From assembly GCF_030272615.1 (NCBI RefSeq), contig NC_081413.1, positions 550,620,136-550,684,135 of the forward strand: 64,000 bases of DNA, read 5' to 3'. Below the pieces are notes generated by a model. That model ran no database searches and was not told the DNA's origin. It saw only the letters and a list, made by a program, of their open reading frames with translations. This stretch comes from Cryptomeria japonica. Its lineage: Eukaryota > Streptophyta > Pinopsida > Cupressales > Cupressaceae. The stretch's first letter is position 1. The number at the start of each line of letters is the position of its first letter. Both the position numbers and the translations under genes were made by a program. This document shows positions 21,781 to 32,470 of this stretch, one piece after another.

Positions 21781-24173
21781 TCTCTCTAGGAATGACAGGT
21801 GGACCACGCCATCCAAATGCCAACATTCTATATTAAGGATTTTGAACCCGTGCTTTGTACTATGGTGTTTGGATACAACAGCCACGAGAGAGCCTCCATT
21901 ATTCAGTTCCAGTGTTGCACAGTAAGGGCTTCCTTCAAAGTTGAGGACTTGAAGAGGGTATTTGGTATACCCGATAAGGGAGCATCTGCAACAAAACCGG
22001 CCAAGAAGCTCACCAAGGAGAAAAATAAATGGTTGTTGGACTTGGTGTGCACGAATGATTTGATGAAAGAACAATGGAAGAGTGTTTGGTCTGCAAATAA
22101 TAGTAGAGGTCTGAAGTGTGCTTTCATTGCACCTGAGGAGTGGAGGATGTTGATGGACTTAGTGAAAATCCGACTCACAAGGGCCAATCGAGCATCTGAC
22201 ATAGCCATCTGGATGATAGGACTGATGAATGGCATCAAGTGTGCTAAGGTTTATAACTGGGGGTAGCTCTTATCTGAGAGGATTCATGATTTCCTCAACC
22301 TGGAGCATAAAACATTCTATATGTGCCACCATGCCATTAGTCTATTTCTGGATGCAGTACGTACACAGGTATCTTTGGAGATGTAGGGTACCTTTGAGCC
22401 ACGCGGTAGGGTGGAACCCAGCAAACCCTCCATGTACTATTATGTTCACCTGGACACTCTTGGAGATAACGTAGAGCCAGCAAAGAGGAGGAGGAAGTTG
22501 GAGGTAGCAGTAGAGGTGGAAGAAGGTAGCAACATGGAAGACTTGGATGAGGAAGAGGAGGAAACAGAGGAATAGGAGAGTGGAGATGAAGGATTCTGCA
22601 TGGCACCTCACAATGTCAGAGAGGAAGAAGAAGAAGCGGAGTCACAGCAACATGAAGAGGGGGAAGAAGAAGAGCAACCAGAGCATAGAGGGTTGCGAGC
22701 ATGGTGGAGAAGCACTCGAGTGAAATTTACACCCCCCAAATTACCTCCTTCCGCCCACCTGGTACCTAAGGAAGCACTCACAGTGGCTAGCCCGGTAGGC
22801 GACATGAGACGAGTAGGAGTGTTGTTCAGGAAAGTTGACGAGGGGGAGCCTCCAACACAAAGGCGGGTGTTGCTGCCACAGATAGGCCTAGCCATACTAG
22901 AACCACAAGTCGTACCAACAACACCAGACCGTACGAGTGGTGACTTAGGCGATAGAATAGTGGTGGACTGTACAGTGGCAGGGATGGACATGCAGCATGC
23001 AAGGAAAGCGGACACCGTGCGAAGTGATGAGAACCAGGAGGTGGTCGTACAGGAGGCAGGTACTAGTACGACATGTACTAGTACGAAGGAGGTGACTATA
23101 GCGGTTGAGGGCTGCACGACACCCCTAGGAGGGAGAGGCTTGTGGACGTCCTGATGGAAAACACAGAAGGAGGGGATGGCCAGGAGGAGTTGGCGATGTT
23201 GGGCACACTAGTTGATGATGATATAGATGCATCTTTGGACGGGTGGCTCAGGCAATTTGCACTTGTACCTCACCTCCCCACTTCACCTTCACCCCACAAC
23301 ATGGTAGTTGGCCAAGGCAAGACATAGCATAGGGTCGCTCCTATCATAGATCAGGTTCAGGACGAAATGATGTCCATAGAGGAGCAGGATAGGGAGACTG
23401 GGGGAAGTGGACATGGTCAGAAAATCATTGATGTAGAGGATAGCAGATCTAGAGGACCACTTGCAAGGCTCCATATTACACCACCAGACCCTAGAGATCC
23501 AGGAGGCTCCCTCTAGCGATTCCTTGGGGAGTTACAGGGGATATTGGACATAGCTCGAGGTGTGGAACAGTTAGCTGGACAGATGGATGGCGGCAACTCA
23601 GCTGATGCTGAGAAGCTATTGCACTTCATGGCTTCAGGGTGTGAGGAGGAGTTTGCACGCCACTTTGAGAAACGGGGGTGGCCTGACAGTGGTATGTCGG
23701 AGATGGCCCAGGAGTGGAAGCACATGCGACTAGTGGAGGGAGTTAGCACCTTGGGAACCACCTTGCGCAATATGGAGGGGTTGTTCTGAGATGTATACTT
23801 GCAGATGAGACAAAGTAAGATGGACCAACAGACACAACACTTGTACGTCGAGAAATTGGAGAAAGAGGTGGAACAGCGTGCGCAATTGGCCACAGTGGAG
23901 AAGAACTTGAGGGTTGAGTTGGAGGCAAAGGTGGCACCTTATGACGCTCGTTGCAGCAGGCAGGAGGCGGAGTCGAAGGCACTTGCAACGAAGGTGGCTG
24001 ACCTGACTCTGCAAGTGGAGCAAAAGGACAAGAAATTGTTGGAGGCTGCACACATGGTCAAGAAGGCACGCGAACGACAGCTGGCTACTGAGAAGAACCT
24101 CCAGCTCCACATAGGACGACAGCCTTCTTCTTCAGCCACGACAGGGACGCCTCCTCTTCCTCATATGTCTTAG
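21781..24173 (+). pseudogene. Additional ORF (aORF) between integrase and 3' LTR of G1, about 800 codons, interrupted
   Basis: One frame runs from about 21799 through 23154. TAG codons at about 22264, 22387 and 22573 interrupt it, each a likely former Gln or Trp codon. A frameshift near 23140 then leads into the 23142-24173 frame, which itself has further stops. The N-terminal part is globular (DHAIQMPTFYIKDFEPVLC, then a SIIQFQCCTVRASFKVEDL segment). The middle is a Glu-rich linker (EEEEEAESQQHEEGEEEEQ), then Val/Thr/Pro-rich sequence. The C-terminus from 23800 is a long coiled coil (EKLEKEVEQRAQLATVEKNL and following heptads). Extra ORFs in this position are known for Tat-type gypsy elements. 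This protein is not one I can name. Confidence 0.62.
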
Positions 24174-24231
24174 TGTCTTTTGTTTTGTCATTCCAGCTCT
24201 TGTTTGTTTTAGTAGTCTAGAAGACGACTAC

Positions 24232-24251
24232 TTTTTTTTGGGGGGGGCTAA
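24232..24251 (+). other. Polypurine tract region before the 3' LTR of G1
   Basis: A T run followed by GGGGGGGG and CTAA immediately precedes TGTTAGGGGC. The G run is the likely plus-strand primer; the CTAA between the run and the LTR is unusual. Confidence 0.6.
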
Positions 24252-24603
24252 TGTTAGGGGCTAATAACACATGTTAGTTTATAGTTGTTTGGGGTGTTTA
24301 TGTTTTGTTATGTATGGGTTGTCGAGAGGTTCCCGTGGGGTAGTTGGTAGTTGGTAGGTTGTGACGGTTGGCAGTTTGGCCAACTGTCGGGTCTATATAG
24401 TGTATGGATGGAACCTCAGCAAGTTAGCATTGTACTTGCATATTTGGAATGCAATAAAGATACCATAATTCTGCCATATCTATTCTTGTAATTGTTATCT
24501 ATGCTTTAATATACATGAGTGTTCTTGTTACATGAGTTGTTGGTATGTGTGGAATGTCTTTGTTTATCCATGAGTTTACCAACCTCACCGTAGGAACTAA
24601 ACA
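24252..24603 (+). repeat. 3' LTR of gypsy element G1
   Basis: A 352-bp copy of the 16127 LTR with a complete CTAAACA end, followed by the AAGAT target duplication (24604-24608). Differences from the 5' LTR are mostly transitions scattered along the length. Confidence 0.93.
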
Positions 24604-24608
24604 AAGAT

Positions 24609-25053
24609 TTTTCCACGCCCATTAGGCAACTTTTGAGGATCATGAGGAGATTTTCAACACCCATTTGGAGATTTTATAGTAGGAACATTGGGGTTACAGT
24701 ATTATGTATAACCAACAAGAGAAAACTTATATCATCTTCATGGTGGTGTTTTTTCTCAATGATTGAGTAGTGGGAGACCGAATAATCCTGATTGTCAGAC
24801 CTAATGGAGACTTAATACCTTTTAATGGGGATTGAAGACCCTTTTTCCTTACGTGATGTGAACTTCATTGGTGGGTCTCATGGGAAGGCATAAAAGAAAT
24901 AGAGTTGGAACTGTTGATATTTTTTAGGAATATTTTAAAGTTATTGGTCCTTTGAATTTTGTAGTGCAGTTCAGGTTAAATGTTTAAGTTATAAAATTTA
25001 TGTAAGTTTCTAGTCTCATGAACTTAGTATCTTTTTATGTTTTCAGTCTTCTA
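24609..25053. other. No gene recognised
   Basis: AT-rich sequence between the end of G1 and the next LTR. It carries no domain or repeat signal. Confidence 0.5.
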
Positions 25054-25559
25054 TGTTGGAATGATAAAGAATCCATAATGAAGTTGCACATATTTCAAAC
25101 AATCAACCAAGAAACATGTCTTCCACAAAAGAATGTTCCAACAAGAGCTTGCATGAACATGAGATTAATTTACTCAATAAAATACGAAAAATGATTCAAT
25201 TGATATGATACAATATACAAATGAGTCTTGCTTATATAGGCAAGGTGATGAGGGAAGATTACAACTACCTTGTTACAAATATTAAATGGATGATGCATTA
25301 TGAAGCAAATATTAAATAATGAGCTATGACTCAAATCTTCTAGAATGCCACCTACGATAAACGATCCTATAAATAATATTAAGTGACAAGTTAAATAAAA
25401 CAACTTTATGATAACTAACTTATGCCAACTAAGTCTAAGTATGCTTAACGTGTAAATGGCATTTAATGACAACGAAATGTCATGTATGGCTAAGTAACTT
25501 AATATGTGAATAGTTTCTAACTAAAAACTAGTTAGGATAAAACCATATTCACACCAACA
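25054..25559 (-). repeat. Copia-type 3' LTR, minus strand
   Basis: On the minus strand the sequence starts TGTTGGTGTGAATATGG, directly behind the polypurine tract ATGGTGGGGGG (plus coordinates 25560-25570). It ends CATTCCAACA at 25054, giving a 506-bp TGTTGG...CCAACA LTR of typical copia form. The flanking pentamers do not match, as expected for an internal boundary. No partner 5' LTR was found, so the element is truncated or its 5' part has decayed. Confidence 0.65.
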
Positions 25560-25570
25560 CCCCCCACCAT

Positions 25571-26940
25571 AAGTGCAACTTAGGGAGTGAAATTATTATG
25601 AAAATGATGCAAGACTAATATGAAAATGCAATTATGGGTCCTAACAACTTGGCCATGTTAAGTACCTATGCAAAAATAATCATGCAGCTAATCTCTTACA
25701 AATAAAGAAAATGAGAATTTTCCATGGGACGAAAATCATCTCCAAAAAAGATACATGCAAATATGATCAAGTGATAGAATGAACAATGTATGGAGGACTC
25801 AATGACAATAACCCCCAAGAACTACATCCATCACAATAATCCAACCCCCCCCAATAGGAGGGAAAGAGAAAGACCATGTAGCCCCCCTAATGAATAATCA
25901 CTTGCAAGAATGTTAAGTGTTTGAAGAAAAAATGAGATTTAATACTTATAAACCACTTGTCTCTCCTTAGGAAGAAAAAAACCATGTATAGATACATGTA
26001 TGCTTCCCATTCAAGATATGCTATGAAAGATGGAAGCATGAAGAATGATGATGATGTCTCTAAAAATTGCTCGTGTGTCCCCTTGTCCAAGTGATATGAG
26101 ATGCCACAGTCCAATCAGGTATATGCCCAATCAAAAAGGAAGATGACAAACAAGGACTATGTGGAAACTAATGTAGAACAAACTCCAAAGACAAATAAGT
26201 CGGAATATGTTCTCCAACCAAATCTGAAAGACAATGATGGTCTTGTTGATCAGGAATGATGGAAGTCTCATTCAATGATTCTGGATAAGAAGTCAATGGA
26301 AGTGAAGGTGGATCAACTATCTTTAAAGAAGAATCAAAAATTTATGAAGCAACCTCAACTAAAGTGGCAGAAGACTCCAATGTATCACGATCATGAATAT
26401 ATAGAGAGATTAAAAAAAGTGAAAAAATCAATATTTTCCCTCTATTGTTTTTAAACAGAAATCTAAACTTAGATGGTTGACAAGTGGCAGATAACATTCC
26501 TAAGCCAATGTGGCAATTTCTATGCCCACCCCATTTTCACCTACTTAAATATGCAAGCCTAAAAAGTAGGAGAACCTAGTTTTATGTTGTTGGCATTTCA
26601 GTTCTCCCTTTCCAAGACAACACAAACCAAAATACAACAAGCTAAGCCCTTTTAGATTAAACTAAGACTATAATCTAAAACTAGAGTGGCATTTATGAAA
26701 GTTGGGACTAACAAAAGATAAGTGATGCAACTAGGAAACACAAACTTGCAAATGAAACAAGCAAAAGTAAATTAGGAATAAGAGAAATAATACAATGAAA
26801 TAGAGGAATAAGATACACCTAGAATGTTAAAGGTAGTGATTGTACACTAAGGAAGTGATTAATAACCTATAGTCTAAATTTAGAAACTACAAGAGGTATT
26901 TTCTAGCAAAGAATTATTAGGTAAAGTGTCTAGGTAAGGG
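25571..26940. other. No gene recognised; possibly the worn internal region of the copia element ending at 25559
   Basis: No open frame with a known motif. A 52-bp segment at 26581-26632 recurs at 33291-33342 (see findings). Confidence 0.4.
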
Positions 26941-29460
26941 TGTCAGATGGGTACAAATACCATAGGTGTCTAGGAGGAATAGGACAAGCTCACTATTTGT
27001 GTACAATTGATCTCCAAATAGTTAATTGATTATATTTATTTATTAGTCTTTCTCATTATTTGTGAACACAATTTTATCACACTAGGAGCTCTATAAATAT
27101 ATTTTGAAAATGAACACATGATTTCTCTTGCAATCATTATTTGGTATTAGAGTATTGCAATGGGGAAGGGTGCCACTGCATTAATCTTTTTGTTTGTTTT
27201 CCACCCTTTTCATCTTTGGGGAGCTTAATATCACTCTAAAAGACCATACCCTCTTATATATTTCTTCTATGAATACATAAGTGCATCTAGTGTGGTTTCA
27301 TTACTTTTTTATAATTAGAAAATGAAACTAATATCCATATAATATTTGTTGGAAGTTTGAAGGAGCCCTCCAAATGAGTCTTTAAATCTATGCAATAAAG
27401 GCATGCCTGGTGAAGATTGAATCAACATTAGGAAGAATTAAACAAAAAAGTCTACAACATTAAAGATCTAATTTATAGATTGGTGTAGATAGAGTTGACT
27501 ATATAATCAATTTGAAGTGTAGAAGTAAACGCCCAACACAAAAATATTATAATTTTTTTTTCATTTTTTAATAGTTAGGACAAGAATTATATTTGTAAAG
27601 TTATGAAAAAAAATTAGAATATTTAAAAAAAATTATCTCTAACACGAAGAAACTAAATTAATTTGCTAATTTGTAATCTCAAGGGAAAAATTGGTCAAAA
27701 TTTTTTATCAATCCACTAGTCTAATAAATCATTCTAATGAATGTTTAGACTTATTTATTTATTTGTAAAATTATCTTAAATTGACGTCTTCTTTTATCAA
27801 GTCAAATTTTTCCATAAAAAAAATTCAATGAAATCCCATTGTGAGACAACCCAAAAGCATTTTACTACAACTCATGTAAAATTTAATTATTTTATTGTAG
27901 AATGCCATAACTTCAAGTCTTGAGAAAGGATACAAACCTTGTCAAATTGTCTATTTTTTGTGTCAAAGTAATATGAGAACAAAATAAAAATTTGCGTAAA
28001 TTGAAAATAATTATTTTATTAAATTTATAGTAAAAAGTCATGGCCACTATTGATTCAAAACTTGTACTTTCATATTTCCAACTCTTGAAAGGTAATAACT
28101 ACTCTTCGTAAAAGCCAAAGATCAAAACTCATCGAGTTTTAAGATTTATGAGAAAGTGTTTTAGACATCTTAAAAAGTAATGACACTAATGTAGATCAAT
28201 AACATAATATTGGAAAAGGCCAATTAGAAAGCTAAATTGATTATCATATTCAATAGATCAAATGGGGCCCGACCTCATATCCATTATTTTACAACCATAC
28301 CGATGCATAGGATAAATTACAAATTATGTATGAGGTGAAGAATCCAATTTCTACTCTAGTATAGTTAGATGCATTGTTTGAAGATAAAAAATGGGTGAAA
28401 AGTTAAATCCTCCTTGAGATAAGTTGTAGTGTTGCAAGTTTGCCTATAACATAGGTTGAATCAATGACAATTTGCTTGTGCGTGTTGTTTTGAGACCCTT
28501 GCCCTCAGTTTACAAGGTCATTGTGACATCCCTAGCCATCTTAAATTATAATCCTTGCTTCCATCATGTAAATATTCTTGCCTCCTATCGGTTCCCCAAT
28601 CTGATGAAAAGCTCCCCCTCTCTGCTACTTCTCTATCTCACCTTTCATGAGATTCACTCTCTTAACATTGATGGCTGGTGCTTATTAGAGTTTGTGGGTT
28701 TTGGTAGTCTCACTACTCATGAGATCCCTCTTGTTCGCTAGTTGGTTGTGTTATGTTAAAGGGTTCAAGCCTTTATCTCAATTTACTTAATGGTCGATGT
28801 TGTACATGGAAACCTAACCTTGGTGGTCAAAGTTGATCATTTTACCTCCCTTTGGAATCAACAATATAGTCATCTAAACTTTGGCTATTTGTTTGCAATC
28901 AACACATATGGCACAAGAAGAGATCATCCCTCCCTAAAAAAATACTAATGATATTTGCTCTAGTCACTTAGCTAAGAAGTAGCATCAAGCCCCTATTGGA
29001 TCTAGCAATCATTAAGATCCAATCATTAAGCATCCAAACCATTGGATTTACTGTATACATTTCTATGCAAGTTGATGACCTATATCGATGAGTTCAAATA
29101 GTTTTAAATTTTTGTTGATCATACAAGAAGAAAGTGGATGTATTACACTAAGACCAAGGATTAGTTAGACTAGGGATTAGGTTTTCACAAATTTCAAACA
29201 TTTCAATGCTTAAACAAGTACATGACTTGTAGCAAAAGATTGCATTCAAAAGGAAAACATAAACTATAGCGAGATGTTTGAACCTACACCCAAGATAAAA
29301 ATTATTAGAGTGATATTTGTTATGGTTGCATAATTTAACTAGAGGTCTACACAACTCAACCAAAGTGACTTGTTCCACCTGGGAAAAGGTAAAAAAGTAT
29401 GCAAATTTATCAAATCTCACTATGATCTCAAATAGGCTCCTAGAATCCATTATATCAAAA
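26941..29460 (+). mobile_element. Very degenerate Ty1/copia element, plus strand
   Basis: A primer-site remnant TGGTATTAGAG (27142-27152) follows a possible short LTR ending CAATCA at 27136; the LTR start at 26941 is a guess. Farther along, weak copia signals appear in the expected order. A gag-like segment near 28460-28600 reads LVRVVLRPLPSVYKVIVTSL. An integrase-like segment near 29105-29150 reads IFVDHTRRKWMYY. An RT-like segment near 29260-29450 reads YSEMFEPTPKIKIIRV and KKVCKFIKSHYDLK followed by a stop and APR. Each is broken by stops and frameshifts. The conserved order supports one old element rather than chance matches. Confidence 0.6.
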
Positions 29461-29469
29461 GTATATTAT

Positions 29470-29960
29470 CAACTGAAAAGCTAGCTTAAATTGATATTTC
29501 ATCTTATATGAAATTGGCATTGAACATTGTACATTGCAATCATAAAGACGAAAACATCTCTCGTGCCTTGCTGGAAAGATTTTAGAAAAAAAAAAAATTA
29601 ATACATTATTCCTACAGTAAGGAAATTCATGATTATCAACTGGGAAGCTTAAATTGATCAATCTTGGCTAGATGAAATTAGCATTTAACATTGTACATTC
29701 CAACCATATTAGACAAATACACCGCCACACCTTGCGAGAAAGGTTATAGAAATTAATATTTTAATGAATAACTTATACAACAAGGCCATTATGACTACCA
29801 TCTGAAAAGCTTAAATTGATCGATCTTCTTTATATAAAATTGGCATTTAATATTGTACATTTCAACCATAACTCAAGCACTGCTCATAATTATGTACAAA
29901 TATGATCAGAAATGGATGCTCCTGTTATTCATCATTACAACTTTAATACTGTACAACTAT
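29470..29960. repeat. Tandem repeat, three copies of about 165 bp
   Basis: The landmark (A/T)CTG(A/G)(A/G)AAGCTTAAATTGAT, followed by AAATT(G/A)GCATT and ATTGTACATT, recurs at about 29470, 29637 and 29799. The array lies just beyond the 3' end of the PSI-like gene (minus strand) and could be part of its downstream region or the edge of a decayed element. Confidence 0.75.
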
Positions 29961-30078
29961 TTCTAAGAAGAGACATTAATCGTAATGCTCTTGTGATTAA
30001 AATACAAGATCAAACTTCTAAATAACTCAGGCTCCTAACACTCAATGGTGGAGATTGGAAAAATGTTTTAAGCACACG

Positions 30079-31122
30079 TTACAATAAATTGAGTGTATCA
30101 ACTCTGTCAATTACATCTAAAGCTTTTATCCTATCAATGTCAAAATTAATTGCAGGAACTGCAGGAGTTTGATGCCTCCTTACTTCATTAGAGTCGCTCT
30201 TCCTATTTCTGGTTGGTGAATGGCTGTTGCTCTTGCTCAGTCTATTAACAGATTGGCCAAAGGATCGTGGCTTCAAAGTATCAAATTCTTGACTTTTGCT
30301 GATTCCTGGGGTCAACTTCCTTTTGTTGACATCTTTGAGCATGTTTTTATCTTCTTGAGACAGTTGAGGAGCTGTAAGATGTCCATTTGAAGTTGCACTT
30401 CGCTTATCAATGGTAGGCAAACCTAGAGTTACTTTAGTTTGTACTGGAGAGCGAATAGGTGACTTGCTTGGAGTGCTTCTAGCATGGTTCACGAGGTGAT
30501 GAAGCAACACAATTAAATCAAGAATGTATGATTCTGTTGTCTCCTTTGAGGCATGATGAAGAGTCTGAATGAGTGTAAGTTCATTTTGACCTGGCAGCTT
30601 TTGATCAAAAGAAGACCTGCACACAAGTAGTTGCAAAAAGTTTCAGGCACTTGATCTGTCTGGAGCTTATCTTAAAATTGCAACTTGGCATTAAGATCTT
30701 CCAGCTGCAACTATGTTTATAGCCAAAAGAAACCTCAATGAATAACTGACCCGGTGCTAGCCCACTCCCCAACCCATCCAAATCCATGATGTGCTCTGAA
30801 GCCAGAATAAAACCACATGCACAAAAGCCATCAATAACCAAATGAAATCCAACAATGCAATGTTCAAAGCAACATAAGGAAAGCCTTTGTCATCTGCAAT
30901 TATCAATCAGTCAAATTCATGTTCTTCATGAAACTTAAACATGGACATCCATCTCTTCTTTGGGAAGCAAGCCAAATCACCATTATGCTAGAATAAACAG
31001 AAGCTTCAAAATTTTATATCAAAGTTTTATGATGGAAATAATTACTTGGTGGTGTTTGTTGCAACCGGAACAAGCCACGCTAATATTTTCTCCATCTCTG
31101 CTTTAATCTCAGCAATGGTTGG
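30079..31122 (-). CDS. PSK SIMULATOR (PSI)-like / DUF668 protein, three C-terminal exons
   Basis: Minus-strand exons 31122-31046, 30795-30751 and 30616-30079 splice in frame at GT/AG junctions. The first encodes PTIAEIKAEMEKILAWLVPV and ATNTTK, the second AHHGFGWVGEWASTG, and the last begins SSFDQKLPGQNELTLIQTLH and continues with ILDLIVLLHHLVNHARS. This order matches the DUF668 region of plant PSI proteins (PSI1-type, proposed to promote growth downstream of phytosulfokine signalling). The C-terminus keeps the family-like LSQEDKNMLKD, GISKSQEFDTL and ALDVIDRVDTL blocks. The stop is at 30079-30081. No frameshift or stop breaks the exons, so the locus may be functional. The N-terminal DUF3475 part and the rest of DUF668 were not found in the window, so the gene is partial here or has very long introns. 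It is the only host gene recognised. Confidence 0.85.
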
Positions 31123-31742
31123 CTGTAGACAGGATTCAAAAACTATACATTTAGATAGTTACAGCTTCAAGCTTGCATAAAGGATCAATACAAAGGTATT
31201 TAAAAAAAGTTAAAACAGATGTCCCATCAAGGAGAGCAAAGACTTGCAGCATAAAAATTAAATTTCGCACTAGACTGGCAAACAAATAAGAAACTAAAAA
31301 AATTATTAGTCGGAAACGTTAAATCAATAGAAATAGCATGCATTTGTTCAACACTAGTTGAATATCTGGTGAGTCATTGGTGGGATCATATTTCAAATGT
31401 AACCGGACAAATAACAAAAAAATAATGTTTAAAACTTTAGTCTATTGTCAGATCTCAACATGTCAATCAATAGTTCGAGGATCATACAAAGTGACAGTTT
31501 CCATGAAGAAACATGTTGCACAGCTTTTTCAGATGAAATCCCTTTTAAATTGTCAATGTTGATTAGTTCAGTGTACTCCACAGCTCTGATAAAAGACACT
31601 ATCAATTCCTGTAAATGTTAATGAATCTGAATTACATTAAGGACAACCCTGAAACAATTTTCCTGTTATATGTGATGAGCACACGATTATAGGGAGAGAA
31701 CCATGCAAAATATTGCTTATATAAACTTCCCTTACAAACTTT

Positions 31743-31918
31743 GTAGGCACCAACCCACGGGAGACACCAATCCCATCAATTCGTAAGCCCCAACCTACAG
31801 GAAACACCAATCCCCACAACCGAGCACCAATTTAGTAAGAGACACCAATCTCTTCGGTAAGAGGTACCATTCTCGTTCCGTATGAGGCACCAAACTCTTT
31901 TGGGAAGCACCAACTTCC
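31743..31918 (-). repeat. Array of short hairpins with constant TTGGTG loop and varying stems
   Basis: On the minus strand, stems of 4-6 bp enclose TTGGTG. Examples (plus coordinates): GTGGG/CCTAC 31743-31758, GTAGG/CTTAC with loop TTGGGG 31783-31798, GGGGA/TTTCC 31800-31815, AAGAGA/TCTCTT 31837-31854 and GGAAG/CTTCC 31903-31918. Weaker copies lie at 31759-31774, 31861-31874 and 31884-31897, and a stemless copy near 31821-31833. The stem sequence changes from copy to copy while pairing is kept. Confidence 0.72.
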
Positions 31919-32059
31919 AAATGAATAAGTATCTCCTTCTCAAACTACATCTGCTTCAATGGATGAAAAATTCTTATAATTTCTTCATAAAATCTTACCA
32001 CACAACCTTTCTCTCACAAGTTTGATACAGTCTCTTTCATCTACTTTTCTCCTCAAATC

Positions 32060-32470
32060 TGCATATTCTCTCTCACAAATCTGCTCTTAGATGATGCGCA
32101 ATGTGTCTTCCTCACAATATGTGAATGTATTACTATTATTCCTTTATAATTTTGCTTTAACTTTCTTCAATATGAATCTGATTTTTTTTTTTCCTGCTCT
32201 AGGTCTGCTCTAAATGGTCTGATTTTTCATTGTATTTCTGTTCTCAATGACTGCTCAAGATCTTATCATAACTATTGCCAATCTTCCTTCAATATAGATC
32301 TTCAATATTATCCCACACTACACAAGTCTGCTCTAAAATCTGCTATTATCCTCTACATAAGTCTGCTCCAAAATCTGCTCTTATCCTCTACATAACTCTG
32401 CTCAAATATTCTCTCATTCCACCACACAAAATCTGTTCTAGACTGCTGAAGATCTGCTTTTATTCATGTG
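32060..32470. repeat. Degenerate TCTGCTC-type short repeats
   Basis: The motif TCTGCTC(T/C/A)AAA and its variants (AAGTCTGCTCTAAAATCTGCT, then ATTATCCTCTACATAAG) recur about a dozen times with loose spacing. One clear tandem unit of about 40 bp is duplicated at 32323-32400. No coding meaning is apparent. Confidence 0.6.

Larger units (their letters stand above)
16127..24603 (+). mobile_element. Ty3/gypsy LTR retrotransposon, deletion derivative, 8.48 kb (element G1)
   Basis: LTRs at 16127-16476 and 24252-24603 start TGTTAGGGGCTA and are flanked by the exact target-site duplication AAGAT (16122-16126 and 24604-24608). Order inside: primer site, gag, RNase H, integrase, a small ORF, a GTACG-rich non-coding block, a long extra ORF, polypurine tract, 3' LTR. 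Protease and reverse transcriptase are missing because gag is joined directly to RNase H near 17950. The Asp-tRNA-type primer site and the large extra ORF behind integrase resemble the Tat/Athila side of plant gypsy elements; that placement is inference. It is related to the minus-strand element at 34069-43639. Confidence 0.93.

Noticed and set aside
22608-23117. 169-codon minus-strand ORF
   Set aside because: Antisense to the Glu-rich part of the G1 additional ORF; no motif.
25054-25559. Solo LTR interpretation
   Set aside because: Flanking pentamers differ and a strong polypurine tract lies on one side, so it is better read as the 3' LTR of a truncated element.
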